Source: Mycocentrospora acerina
Lineage: Eukaryota; Ascomycota; Dothideomycetes; Pleosporales
Length of the DNA stretch: 64,000 nucleotides
Assembly: GCA_022701365.1 (NCBI GenBank)
Contig: JAKUHH010000284.1
Location: 186,001-250,000, forward strand
Direction: 5' to 3'
Of the stretch, positions 10,090 to 20,947 are shown one piece after another. A model generated the notes under the pieces. That model did no database searches. It worked only from the letters and a program-made list of their open reading frames with translations, and was not told where the DNA came from. Numbering within the stretch: position 1 is the first letter of the stretch; every line of letters starts with the position of its first letter. Position numbers and translations under genes: made by a program.

Positions 10090-10696
10090 GTGGGTTTGGT
10101 GGCCTGGTCGAGCGTTGTCGCAAGGGAACGTGGGTTGACAAATGCTGGGTGGGATGAGTCGGACTAAGGGGGCCGGTGGGCAAAGCTGATATCGATATCG
10201 ATAGCGGGCGTGCTCACGGACGGCGGGCGTGTCGAGGCATGAAAGAGTAATGCGCCCATGGAATGACAGAGGACAGCAGTCAGGGACGCAGTGTGTGCGC
10301 GGGGCGTCTGGTGGCAGTCAATGTCAACGGCTATGCACATGGCGCACGCCAGAGGATCGCCAGGGTTTGCGTTTCAGCTAGGTCGCGTGCTCTGGCATGT
10401 GCGGCTGCTGTTTACGTCATCCATCACATACATTCGCCATGCCATATCATACCTCTCACGCCCAAACAATACCCCGACATGTATGCGATTGTTTATTCAT
10501 TCTACCCCATTACAACTGACAAAATTCAAACGCTGTGCACCCAAGCGGCACCTCCAAGGCAAGTGGAAGCGCTCGTCTTCGCGCAAAGTATGCGGTGCAC
10601 CAGACTCCAGACAAACTCCAACAGAACACGATATATAGCATGTCATGACCGACATCAAAGCCTGGCTCTTCAAAGATTGAGACCAATTCGTCTACA
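10090..10696. other. Intergenic spacer: SLC35F-like promoter and YPT7 3' flank
   Basis: 607 bp upstream of the transporter start and downstream of the YPT7 stop (both minus strand). A GATATCGATATCGATA palindromic repeat lies at about 10187-10203 and might be a regulatory site; this is inference. No convincing open frame is seen. Confidence 0.55.
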
Positions 10697-11661
10697 CTAG
10701 CAAGCACATCCGCCTTCGTTGCCCTTGAGGTCAATGGGAATCGTCTCGGGGAAATCGTTGCTGAAATCGCCAACGTCTTCTTGCGCGAGTGCCTGGCGGG
10801 CGATGACTGCAAATGTTAGGAATTGGCCTTGTAAACAGATATCTAGTAACAATAGTGTACCTTCAAAAGCCTGCTCGACATTGACCGCCTCCTTTGCGCT
10901 CGTCTCAAAGTATGGAATGCCACCCTTGGACTGGCAAAACGTCATTGCGCGCTTGGATGAGATCTAGCACGCTCGTCAGCAACACTCTACACTCCCATTC
11001 CCTCGCACACTGTATACTAACCATTCGTTTGCTCTCTTCAACATCAATCTTGTTGCCGAGAACGACCTGCTCGAGTCAGTTGCTGTCTCGTCCCCAGAAC
11101 ACAGACTCGTCGCTCACAAATGGGAAGCTCTCTGGGTCCATGGGGCTAGCCTGAACCAAAAACTCGTCCCGCCAGCTGTCCAGTGTGTCGAAACTCTTCG
11201 AGTTGTTGACGTCGTACACGAGCACGCAGCAGTCGGCGCCGCGGTAAAAGGCTACGCCCAGCGATTGGAAGCGCTCCTGGCCAGCAGTGTCCCAGAGCTG
11301 CTCCTGGTCAGTCTTTGTTTAATGCGCCTACTACTACACCACACACCTGCATCGTCACGAGCCTGTCGTCGACCAGCACTTCCTTGGTAAGAAAGTCGGC
11401 GCCAATCGTCGCCTTGTAGCTTGCGCTGAACTTTTTGTTCACCTATTGCGAGTGCGTAAGCAGCGTTTGTGGATTGAAGTATCGAGTTGCCGTTGCTCAT
11501 GCACGGGTCATAGAAATCGAGGCCGTACATATTGGTTCATCAAGCTCGTCTTGCCAACCCCGCTGTCTCCAAGGATAATGACCTGTGACACGTCAGACAC
11601 GCATTCTGCAGCATGCGCGGAGCTGTAATACCTTGAGGAGGACCTTCTTTCTTGACGCCAT
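10697..11661 (-). CDS. YPT7: Rab7-family GTPase Ypt7 (vacuole/late endosome fusion)
   Basis: Small GTPase controlling homotypic vacuole fusion and late-endosome/autophagosome delivery. Seven exons on the minus strand: 11661-11632, 11582-11529, 11442-11347, 11297-11118, 11066-11022, 10963-10861 and 10806-10697, giving 205 residues, the usual length. All guanine-nucleotide motifs are present: GDSGVGKT (P-loop), ATIGADF (switch I), WDTAGQERFQSLG (switch II, with the Rab7-type FQSLG), GNKID and ETSAK. The C-terminus ends in Cys-Ala-Cys, a CxC double geranylgeranylation signal for membrane attachment. The introns are 46-86 bp, and the start is fixed by the conserved MASRKKVLLKVIILGDSG order. It is divergent from the small orphan gene at 12.56 kb. 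Confidence 0.97.
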
Positions 11662-12559
11662 GGTGTGTAGGTGGGTGTGGGGTGCGAGGGTAAGGAAGAG
11701 GTAGGTAGGTGTGTGTTATGGCCTAGGCGGTGGAGATGCGAACGACGAGCCGCGGGCACCTAGGTCGGGATGGCGCGGTGACGTAAGCGGCAAGGGTGGG
11801 CGGAGGATGTGGATATCAGATACGCTGCGGTACGCTAAAATCGCGGACAGTACAGTCTTGGTGTGCACTGCGTCTATGGAGAGTTGAGAGAAAGAGGGAG
11901 TATTCGAGGTTCGTAGCTACAGCCTCGTCGATCCCTCCATGATGTGGCCGTAATCGTCAGCCTCGCTCTAGCTGCCACAACATCCCTGCCCCCCACATGA
12001 CCTCGTGGCACTACTCACCTTATCGCCGGGTCCACTCTACTTAACCTGGTCGAACATTATAGCATTTCTATTTTCGTAAAATACGTAGATGTTGTTTGTA
12101 GCATTTATACCGTCTGTAGATCAATGAGAAGCAGCTTAAAAGCAGCTGGTTTCAACTCTTCGCCATCTGCAGTATCCGCGATACCTTCCTCCAATCAGCC
12201 ATCACCGCTCTTGTCTGGCATGGCTGCAGCGCGATGATGTTTCAAACTTGCTCGACTGATCCTGAAAGATTCAGAGTGAGCCTGCGTGAATCAAAGTCAA
12301 ATCAGCGGCTCTTTGTTTGTAGTTCAATGCATCCTCCATCTTTGTTATGATAGACATCCGCATTATGTCTCTGTCAAGCACTCACTCACACCATTGTTTG
12401 CTCCATTATTTATCCTTTTTTGTTTTATCTTCTCCTCCATACATACTTTGCTACATTCTCACATCCTCTCAATTTACTATGCTTCATACTTTTCGCCCAA
12501 GAATCCTCATACCATTTATTTCCAGCCCTACAAATTAACTCAAGTACACACCAACCGAC
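11662..12559. promoter_or_regulatory. Divergent intergenic region (YPT7 / 12.56-kb gene)
   Basis: 898 bp serving as the upstream region of both YPT7 (-) and the next gene (+). CT-rich stretches occur near the right start (about 12410-12545), typical of fungal core promoters. No gene, repeat or RNA is recognised. Confidence 0.5.
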
Positions 12560-13198
12560 ATGGCCTCTCAACACTCAAGCGACCATAAAACCCCTCTCAA
12601 CAACAACCGCCTCTCCATCCCCTTCATCCAACTCCAAACTCCAACAAGCCAAAAGCGATCCACAGAAACCCCATCTACAAATCCCCCACCACCAAAGCGC
12701 CGCGCAACAAACATCCTATCCACACCCCCAAACACATCCCTCCACGACACCCTACTCCAATCCTTCGATCTAAACACCACACTACCCATCCACGAACAAG
12801 CCCAACTAGCAAGTAATTATCCCCCCTTTTCTTTTAAAAAACCGCATTCCACACCCACAAAAGATTGGTAGAAACTGATCCCCGGGGCAGAAACTCTCAC
12901 ATGGCTCCTACACAACCAACACACCACTGCCAACACCATCTACAAAGACATACAAGCAGGAAATATCAACGTCATTCTCGTTCAAAGCGAACAAAAAGGC
13001 TATCTGGGCTGGACGGGGCTTTTCGGTCGCAGTCTCTGCAAGCCGTTTAGTTTGCAGGTTATGGTTGGGAGGAAGGTTATCGTGAAGGGGGAGGCGACGG
13101 CGAGTAGGAAAGAGGCTTTGAGTGGGCTTAGAGAGGTGGTGGAGAGGTTGGCGGGGGAGATTGGTGAGGAGTCTTTGGTGGGGGTGGTGAGGGAGTAG
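12560..13198 (+). CDS. Small orphan protein, two exons
   Basis: Exons 12560-12812 and 12891-13198 (78-bp intron, donor GTAATT, acceptor GGGGCAG) give 186 residues. I do not recognise the family. The N-terminal 60 residues are Ser/Thr/Pro/Asn-rich, with a KRSTETP...PPPKRRA basic patch that could act as a nuclear localisation signal. The C-terminal 100 residues look folded: ETLTWLLHNQHTTANTIYKDIQ, then NVILVQSEQKGYLGWTGLFG, SLQVMVGRKVIVKGEATASRKEA and an amphipathic last helix. The beta-rich plus helix pattern is mildly reminiscent of small RNA-binding folds, but that is speculation. The spliced frame is uninterrupted and the ATG context (GACATGG) is good. The codon bias differs between exons: exon 1 is C/A-rich and exon 2 becomes very G-rich. 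Confidence 0.7.
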
Positions 13199-13948
13199 GA
13201 TGGGTAGTTGATGTCTACATGACTTGAATTTGGATTTGTTCCCAAGATGGTAGCTACGGGACTGGAATGACGGAGTATTGGGTGTTGGTACAGATAAGGG
13301 TAAAACAAAGATTAGTATTATATGTATAAAAAGACAGCATTTTCTTCTGACGTTTGATAGCCTCTTTTCGCTATGTACTGCGTCAGAGTGATTCTGTGAC
13401 CAATGCATATCTTGCAGGCTCGCATGGTAGTCTCAAGCTATTCCTATCATACCAAAAGACCTTGACTACCTTTCGTTACATGAATAGCCTTACTCTCGTT
13501 TTGGAGACCCCAAATATTGACGCGAGGATCACAGCAGTGAAGTCCGCGCATGCGAGTAAACGTCATTCAAATTCGTCAACTCTGGCCGATCAGTACACCA
13601 CGCTGCCGTGTAACTACGATACTCAAGCTCGCTTGCAAAACATGTCCATGTGCTAGCTAGACATTACCGTGGCCCGCTCTCTTCCCGTATATTGGATATC
13701 TGCAAGAAAATGCAAGCCACTCAAGTAATCAAAGCCTACCTGCAGATGTATACCGAATGAAAAGTTAGGATTATATTCGGTGGCGCAAGGCTAGATCAGT
13801 TTCTTCGACACGTCCTGGAGGTAAGACGTCCTTGCGAACGCCATCTCCATGTCAGCCTGATAAAGCTTCTGAAGAAAATATATGAAAAGATACAGAAGCA
13901 AATCTCTGCTCTCTTTCTAAACACTCGCCTCTTCTCCCATTCCCAAGC
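13199..13948. other. Intergenic spacer, 750 bp
   Basis: Contains the 3' flank of the small orphan gene and the promoter of the next gene. A 100-codon open frame at 13354-13656 lacks any recognisable features. Nothing else is seen. Confidence 0.5.
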
Positions 13949-14833
13949 ATGTTTGCCAAGTTTTGGAATAGAAATCCGCCACAAGGCTGGAAGCGTCAAC
14001 TTTTCGTGATCTGCATCTTACTCAATACCTCCCTCTACGCAGAGACGTTTACAAACCCAGCATGTAACGCAGCAGCCGCTACCATGAACTCATGTGCCTC
14101 GCGCTGGGACAGCATCCGCACCGAATGCACAAAATCTATTAGCACCAACACCGTGTGGCCCGGCCCTTGTGAGTGTGGATACTACGCAAACGACCTGCCA
14201 TGTTTCGATGAGCAGGCACCATGTGCCGCGCAGGTGTGGACTCAAGTGCCGCAGTGGTTCCGCGATGGCGTCACAAGCTGCTTGATGAAAGACGGGACTT
14301 ATACGATTCGAGCACAGCTAGGCAATGTAGAGAACCCATTCTTGAGCTCTGGAATAGCTGGAGTAATGCAAATTTCGTCAACGGTCATCAATGGGGATAT
14401 TGTTGCGAGCTCGACAGCTTCGATAGCCGGGAGTGCTATGATTTCCACAGCCAGTCCTACGAACTCTTTAGGGTTTGCTCCTTCGTCTTCGAGTGCATCG
14501 GCACCACCCAGTGGACTCTCTACAGGTGCTAAAGCGGGAATTGGCGCTGGAGTCGGTGTCTGCTTGCTCGTCGCTGTAGCAATAGGAGTATGGATTTTGA
14601 AGAGACGTCGAGCAAAACAACGCGTGGAAGTTGTCGAACAACGAGTCGAGATATCCGAGTTGCACAGCCAAGACGCAAAGATCCATATGGCTGAGACAAG
14701 AGCAGTGTATCCAGAAAACGAGCTGCCAGGAAGTCTTGGACAAAGACATGAGTTGGAGTCGCCAACGTGCATTGCAGAGCTCGAGCTCAGCGAGATTCAA
14801 GAGAAGGCCAAAACACCCACCATAGCATCATAA
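13949..14833 (+). CDS. Type I single-pass membrane protein with Cys-rich ectodomain
   Basis: Single exon, 294 residues. A cleavable signal peptide is likely (hydrophobic LFVICILLNTSLYA at about residues 18-31). The ectodomain (about 32-190) begins with a Cys-rich part containing ten cysteines (for example CNAAAATMNSC, CECGYYANDLPC, CAAQVW, SCLMK), followed by a Ser/Thr/Ala-rich stalk. A Gly-rich transmembrane helix (about 195-218, GAGVGVCLLVAVAIGVWIL) is followed by the stop-transfer KRRRAKQR and an acidic cytosolic tail. This is the usual plan of fungal surface sensors and adhesins (WSC/Mid2-like in shape), but the Cys spacing does not match a family I can name with certainty. It is not CFEM as far as I can see. 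Confidence 0.78.
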   Translation: MFAKFWNRNPPQGWKRQLFVICILLNTSLYAETFTNPACNAAAATMNSCASRWDSIRTECTKSISTNTVWPGPCECGYYANDLPCFDEQAPCAAQVWTQVPQWFRDGVTSCLMKDGTYTIRAQLGNVENPFLSSGIAGVMQISSTVINGDIVASSTASIAGSAMISTASPTNSLGFAPSSSSASAPPSGLSTGAKAGIGAGVGVCLLVAVAIGVWILKRRRAKQRVEVVEQRVEISELHSQDAKIHMAETRAVYPENELPGSLGQRHELESPTCIAELELSEIQEKAKTPTIAS

Positions 14834-15693
14834 CGATGTTGTGTCTAAAGTCAGTATGAACAGTGATAAATGTCACATGGACTTGCAATAATAGGATCAA
14901 CAGAGCCTTATTAAAACTAGAGCCAAACTCGGTCCGCTGGCCCAGTAAAATCATAATCACGAGAGAACAACCCAATTGCTTGGCTCAGCCGCACCTCTCA
15001 GCTGCTCAGTGATTCTCCCTGTTCTGAGTCGGTGTGGTTGGAACTTTGTTCATCACAGCCAATCAAAGATGGATAAATACGGCAACAAAAAAGAAGTAAT
15101 GGGGCGAAGCCTATGCCAATGCTTGGAAATGTTCTTGGCTACGAGGATGCCCGACTGAGAGTGAAAGTCACTTTTTGGGCGGCATCACCAAGCCTCTAGG
15201 GAAGATTGTAACATGAAGTGAAGTAGATAGTTGTGGTAATAAAAACCGTGTTTTAAACAGACAATTTCATCTAAACCCATGCCCTTAATGACCCATAACC
15301 GTATCTCTAGGTGTCATTTTATCACACCTATTAAAAGTTGCTCGTATTATGCTGGAATATCCAAGTTCCGAGTCTGTAGCGCTATTCCAGACCTCCCATT
15401 CGCGTAAACCTTTGTCGCTTCGAGCACGAGGCTAGCATAATGTGTAGTTTTTCTGGCAGGGCTTCGCTTGTGTAGAGACCTGAAATGATTGGATATGTAC
15501 CAACATTCAAAGTCAATGCGGCAAGATCTGTTCCATGTATAATCCACTCAGCTGAGGTTAGACTACAGCCTGTGGCTTGCATGATATGCATGCAATCGGC
15601 CACGCAGCGTTTCTTGAATTCTGCGTTCAAACAGTGCATGTCGATTCGAATTTTCCCAGTTCCCCACGACACTCAAAGAGAAACTGGGCAGAA
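14834..15693. other. Intergenic spacer, 860 bp
   Basis: Between the type I membrane protein gene and the next plus-strand gene. A minus-strand open frame of 96 codons (15382-15672) has no recognisable motif or start context, so it is not annotated as a gene. Confidence 0.45.
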
Positions 15694-18222
15694 TGTGGTC
15701 GACAGGCTGTGATGTAGTCCATTGCGGCTTCTGGATCAACCACAGTCAGTACATTCCGCTCCGTACTAATCTCGCTGACTCTTTATAGGCAAGGGCACCT
15801 TCCAAGGCCCGACGCTCACCATGCCGAACCAAATGGGTTTGATACTCGGTGCATTTCTTGCTCTGTTTGTCAGCCTCGCTGGTTTGCATATCTGGGGAAT
15901 CATCTGTTTCGCAACACATCAGATCAATGCAACTCCTCAGCGACAAGACGATACTCACCACCAAATTCAGCTCACACTACGCGGTGCGAAGAGTGCCGTG
16001 GAACTTGTAACAGACCTCCTCCGGATCGTCCAGAGTCGGAAAGGTGCTCGTATGAGATCGTTGCTGCGGCTCTTGCCTCTAGCCACACTCGCCGTACTAC
16101 ACATCGTGGCGATCTATGCTGCTAGTATCTTGTCGTCGCAAGTCATTGCGCGATCGGACGAGGTTCTTGTGCTTGACAAATCGTGCGGGTGGAGGAAGGA
16201 TCCAGCAGAGTTTGGAGATAAGCAGGATGATACGAGTCTTGACTCGACGTCGTCACTACTCGTTTTGGCACGTAGTGACGCTCGTAAAAGCTCGAATTAC
16301 GCCCGAGACTGCTATGCACAGCGTCAGGGGCAATCTACAGGCTGCGACATATTTATCCGACCGGCTCTTCCTAACCAAGTAAACGTTTCTGTTCCTTGCC
16401 CGTTCAATGAGAAAATATGCAATGGCCGGGGCGTTGCGTTCGACACTGGATTCATACGTTCTGATATAGATCTAGGCATCAACACAAGTCCAGAAGATGG
16501 CCTTTCTGTTAGAAAAGTCTTGACTTGTGCTCCATTGGCAGGACAAAAGTACGTTGATCGGGAAATCCCTGTGCCAAAAAATGATCCTTCTGTCCTTTTC
16601 TTCGTACCTGGAGTCACTTGGAAAGGATGGAAATTTGGACCAACCAACTATACTAACCAGTCGCTGCCCGAATATACATTCCTCACAAACGATGTCTTTT
16701 TCAACATAGGAGACTCTCCATTCACTCTTGCGTAAGTGTGTTCTTCTTTTTTCTTATTTGTTTCTCAACCGGATATGGACATGACACTACCCACCGCTTT
16801 CTCAGATTGTTTTGGCAATTTACCAAAGAAAACCTAGGATCGGTAGGTAAACAGCTGATACGCAACGCCATGTGAAACGCGACGACTTCAACTATGGAAT
16901 AATAAGACGTTATTAATCTGGAATCTCAGCTATAATAGTTTCTCCTGTTTGTTATGCCGAGAGCGGTCAAGCATACTGTGCAGTCCATGACGGTGATGTT
17001 ATGTCCGAAAAATACTACCGTATTCCAAAGGGACCACAGCAACGGCCAGCTCAATCCTTGGTCCCAGAAGCGAATCAAATTTTCACCTGTTGGGATAAAG
17101 GGCTAACTTTACCCTAGGTGGGAGACAAAATCTCTAGACTTTATCAACAGGGTACTTCCGGGATTTGATCCTATTCCGGAACTCCAGTCACAAGATTCCG
17201 ACGTCACTGTCATTGGTCTCATGAACCGTATGAGCTATCGTACTGCTGTCACTGATCCCTGGTATTCGGCGCAAAATTGTACGTTCAACGATGGAACAGC
17301 ACAATTACTCAATAGTTGCTCAGCCACCGATCTTAGCTCCTTTATTGGTTGCCAGGAGAGATATCAAATATGCACCAAAGGTGAAACTAGTTGCTCTCCC
17401 TTGACAGGGCTGCATAGAATAAAGGCCGATTCTGGGGCATTCAGAAGCCTGAATGCCAATCAGAGAATAGTCTTCAAACTGCTGTGGGACACCATGTACT
17501 TTCTCCAGCTTAACTACCAAATGTTCCTCCTTGGCTCAGAGCATCTCGTCGCGAACGAGTACCGTTGGGGAGCCCGAACTTATGTCTCCGCCAGCCTTCC
17601 AGAAAACCAGTGGCAGACTGAAGTTGCAAACTGGATGAACACAACGCTTGCTGGAATGCAGCGCAATACTCTTGCGTACGCTCGGCCGCCAGTATTTGAT
17701 GTTGGACCTGGAGTGAGCAATTTGAAACATATTCTCAAGCCGGAAACCGAGGTGGAGAACGAATTTTGTCAAAAAATGAAAGCCCGAAGTAAAGCACACA
17801 GCTCCTTCTCCATTATCCGCTTCGTTCTTATCCTCATATTTGGCCTGTTCATCATCATCATCGACCTCTTTCTCGCCAAAGTCACCGCTGCCATTCAGAC
17901 GCGAACGGGCAAAGGTCTCTACAAGCACCTTGAATGGATCGAGACGTCTGCGTTCCAGATGCAAAGAATGGCGGCTGAAGGTCGTGGTATCGGGCCTTGG
18001 ACAGGAAGGAAAGATGATATACCTAGGTTGGTAGAACGTGGAGTTTTGTTTTCTTTGACAGCACAGAGTCTTGAAGGGAAATGGAGTGATGATCATGGGT
18101 ACAGGATGATAGGTCAGGGAGTCGTCGAGGAGGTTGAATATGGGACCGAGAATATTAAGATGGGGGACTGGAAGGGCACGCCCGATGTCAAGGGTGGCGA
18201 AAATCACTTTGGAACATCCTGA
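15694..18222 (+). CDS. Large fungal multi-pass membrane protein of unknown function
   Basis: Proposed exons: 15694-15745, 15789-16731, 16806-16846 and 17138-18222, giving about 706 residues. I recognise the general family (a common hypothetical protein of filamentous ascomycetes) from the N-terminal order: a short leader ending FWINHSKGTFQGPTLT, then a hydrophobic ALFVSLAG segment and HIWGIICF..HQ. Next come a second membrane segment (LPLATLAVLHIVAIYAASIL), a long Cys-containing extracellular region with several N-glycosylation sites, a FDPIPELQSQDSDVTVIGL block, DPWYSAQNC, and a late membrane helix (IIRFVLILIFGLFIIIIDLFLA) before a cytosolic tail. No function is known to me. The outer exons are well supported. 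The 41-bp exon 3 and the 291-bp intron after it are only phase-consistent guesses. The first exon uses a weak GTCAGT donor. Confidence 0.68.
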
Positions 18223-19145
18223 ATGTTGTACGATCTGGGAAAGTAGTTTTACTTGATATGATATGAATTCAGGGCAAAATCTAATCTTTTGATAGCAAGA
18301 AGGCCTAGCCAGTGCTTCAACGTTGAACTATAAGCGGATCGAGGCTATCGGAGAAGCCAAGGGTGCCTAGTTTGGTTACTACGTGATTAATATCGAAAAC
18401 ATCCCTGTCCAAAATGTGGGCACTCTCCTAAGTTTGTATGTGCACGTGGGAGTATGTGTAAAGTCGGTCATGGTGTGTACGAAGTATGTTGATTGATCGT
18501 ACATTGCGCTAAAGTACAGGCCCTAATTTTCGCATCGTCATGTTTTCTTCCTCTTACACTTTTTCTGGATATCGAAGTTTTTCAATTGTCGCATTGCCTT
18601 TTTCCTTCTCATCTCGCAGTGATTGACTATTTACTACCATCTATCGTCCGAACCTGTGGTGACAGCAAAAAAGTGCAATTTGCACACTTTAGTCAATCGA
18701 TTATGGCGTGCATCGTTCACGTCATGCTGTCACAAATGTACCAAATGTGCGCTTGTTCTGCATCTCATGCGGGTACCATTAACCGCAATTCTGCCGTCCC
18801 CGCACCCCACGATTAACCCTTGTCCCGGTGCAAAGTTTTGCTCCGATGGGTGAATGTCGGATGATGCAACGCCCAATCAAATGAAACGCTACGGGCGCTT
18901 CTCCAAATCTAGAGTAGCAAGACACGATTTCCCCGCGAAACTTGAAGCTAAGTGGAGAGCGATACTTTGTGAGCATAAGCCGAGAGTGAACATGGTCATG
19001 GAAAAGGGCCCATCTAGTCTTGACGAGCGGTTCTCTGACTCTGGAAGCACAATGGACGGGACCGAACTTCGGCATGTCGACTGAGTATATATTGCCCGTT
19101 TGCTTGTCACTTTTTCTCAAGATTTAGTTGTGACGATTACTCAAC
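18223..19145. other. Intergenic spacer, 923 bp
   Basis: 3' flank of the membrane-protein gene and promoter of the esterase gene. A 76-codon frame at 18854-19084 ends just upstream of the esterase. It shows no domain and is not annotated. No repeats were noticed. Confidence 0.5.
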
Positions 19146-20947
19146 ATGACTCGCACGATAGCTTTGGCATCTGCCATCTGGGTCGGCTTAGTAAGTTGTA
19201 CCCCAAATTGGTCGACACCTACAGCCCACGTCAAGAACGGAACCTATACCGGAGTTTATTCGGCAAGTCACAACCAGGACTTTTTCCTTGGTATCCCATA
19301 CGCCCAGCCACCTGTCGGAAGTCTGCGATTCAGAAATCCAGTGAGTCTGAATGCAAGTTGGAGCGAAGCAAGACCAGCTGCACAATATCGCAGCGCAGTA
19401 CGTATTCCACAATCTCCTCCCACCCTGATTACGCTAATGTTGGGTTATCAGTGCTATGGCTATGGATCTGATCAATGGAACTATCCTGTCTCAGAAGATT
19501 GCCTTCATATCAATGTGATTAGGCCACATGGCTATGATCATGAGAAACTTCCTGTGGCGCTCTGGATCCATGGAGGAGGCTTTTATCAAGGCACTGGCAC
19601 TGATCAGCGCTATAATGCCTCGTTTATGGTGGAAAACTCTGTGAAGATTGGAAAGCCAATCATAATCACAAACATCAACTATCGACTCAGCGCTTGGGGT
19701 TTCCTTAGTGGAAGTGAAGAGATTAGAGACAGCGGAAACCTAAACCTTGGATTAAAGGATACAAGGCTGGCATTGCAATGGGTGCAAGAGAATATTCGTG
19801 GTTTTGGGGGTATGAAAGCACATCAAGGAGATTTAAATTGAGAGCTAACTTGAAAACAGGTGATCCAAAACGAGTCACCGTTTTTGGAGAAAGTGCGGGT
19901 GCTGGAGCGGTAGGTTTCCACTTGACTGCTTACGGTGGTCGAGACGACAAGCTCTTCCGAGCAGCCATCATGCAGAGCGGAAACCCAGTCCACTACCAGT
20001 CGCTGTTAGATCCCCTCGGCCATCGCGAAATGTACAATACCCTCATCAACAGGACGGTCTGTGCCAATGCTTCGAGTCCTCTCGAATGCTTGAGATACTT
20101 GCCTGTCGAGCAACTCAACACTGCTATCAACACCACCAGCATGATATTAAATACGACAAGATTCCAGCCTATTGTAGACGGCGATTTCATTCAGAAGCGG
20201 ACGTCTCTTCAAATGGCAGCCGGCGAATTCGTTCATGTTCCGATCATCTCTGGTGCAAATTCAGACGAAGGATCAGCATACAGCCCACGACCAGTCAACT
20301 CCACCGAACAGTTCCTCGGCTCTATTACAAACGGTCAGCGAGGCAATGTCTCCAACGAATTCGGAAAACAACTATTGGCAGCATACCCTGATGATCTCTC
20401 TGTCAACGTAGTCGCCAATCTTGGAAACGAACGGCCAGGACAACCATACGGACCGCAGTGGCGCCGCTCAGCATCATATTACGGCGACCTGTATTTCATC
20501 GCCAATCGAAGATTGACATGTCGAACCTGGGCTTCCGCCGGGGTACCAGCTTACTGCTACCGTTTCAACGCGATCCCCGCGGGGATACCTCCCGCAATCG
20601 GCGCAACTCATTTCCAAGAAATATCCTACGTTTGGCTCAATCTCCAGGGTGTAGGCTATGCGCCAGTATCCGTTCCACCGTTTACGAACAAGACGGAGAA
20701 TCATCGGACTCTTGCTAGATTCATGGACAGTACTTGGGCTAGTTTCATCCACGATCTTGATCCCAATTCTTGGAGAAAAAAGTACCAATGGAACGGAAAT
20801 GAGGGATTGTGGCCCAAGTACAACCTGTCGAATCCTCTTGACTATGTCTTTGATGCGAATGTGTCGAGTTATGCGGAGCCGGATACGTTCAGGAAGGAGG
20901 GTATTGATTTGATTCTTGCCAACGCTAATAGTGTCTATGGGCGGTAG
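19146..20947 (+). CDS. Secreted type-B carboxylesterase/lipase
   Basis: Three exons: 19146-19397, 19452-19809 and 19860-20947, giving 565 residues, usual for the family. A signal peptide is likely (MTRTIALASAIWVGLVSC). The alpha/beta-hydrolase signatures are clear: FLGIPYAQPPVG, SEDCLHINV, the oxyanion LWIHGGGF, and the nucleophile elbow FGESAGAG with catalytic Ser in exon 3. The acidic triad member is probably the Glu in SDEGSAY, and the His is in GATHFQEISYVW. It hydrolyses carboxylic esters; the natural substrate is unknown. Several NxS/T sites fit a secreted glycoprotein. The first intron is 54 bp, in frame and without a stop. It is removed because its borders are GTACGT/TATCAG and its removal restores the conserved Cys-Gly-Tyr-Gly-Ser-Asp block. 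Confidence 0.95.

Noticed and set aside
15382..15672. 96-codon minus-strand frame with several Cys
   Set aside because: No start context, signal peptide or partner exon was found; it lies upstream of a plus-strand gene.
18854..19084. 76-codon frame upstream of the esterase
   Set aside because: Ends in the esterase promoter and shows no motif. An overlapping minus frame is equally long.
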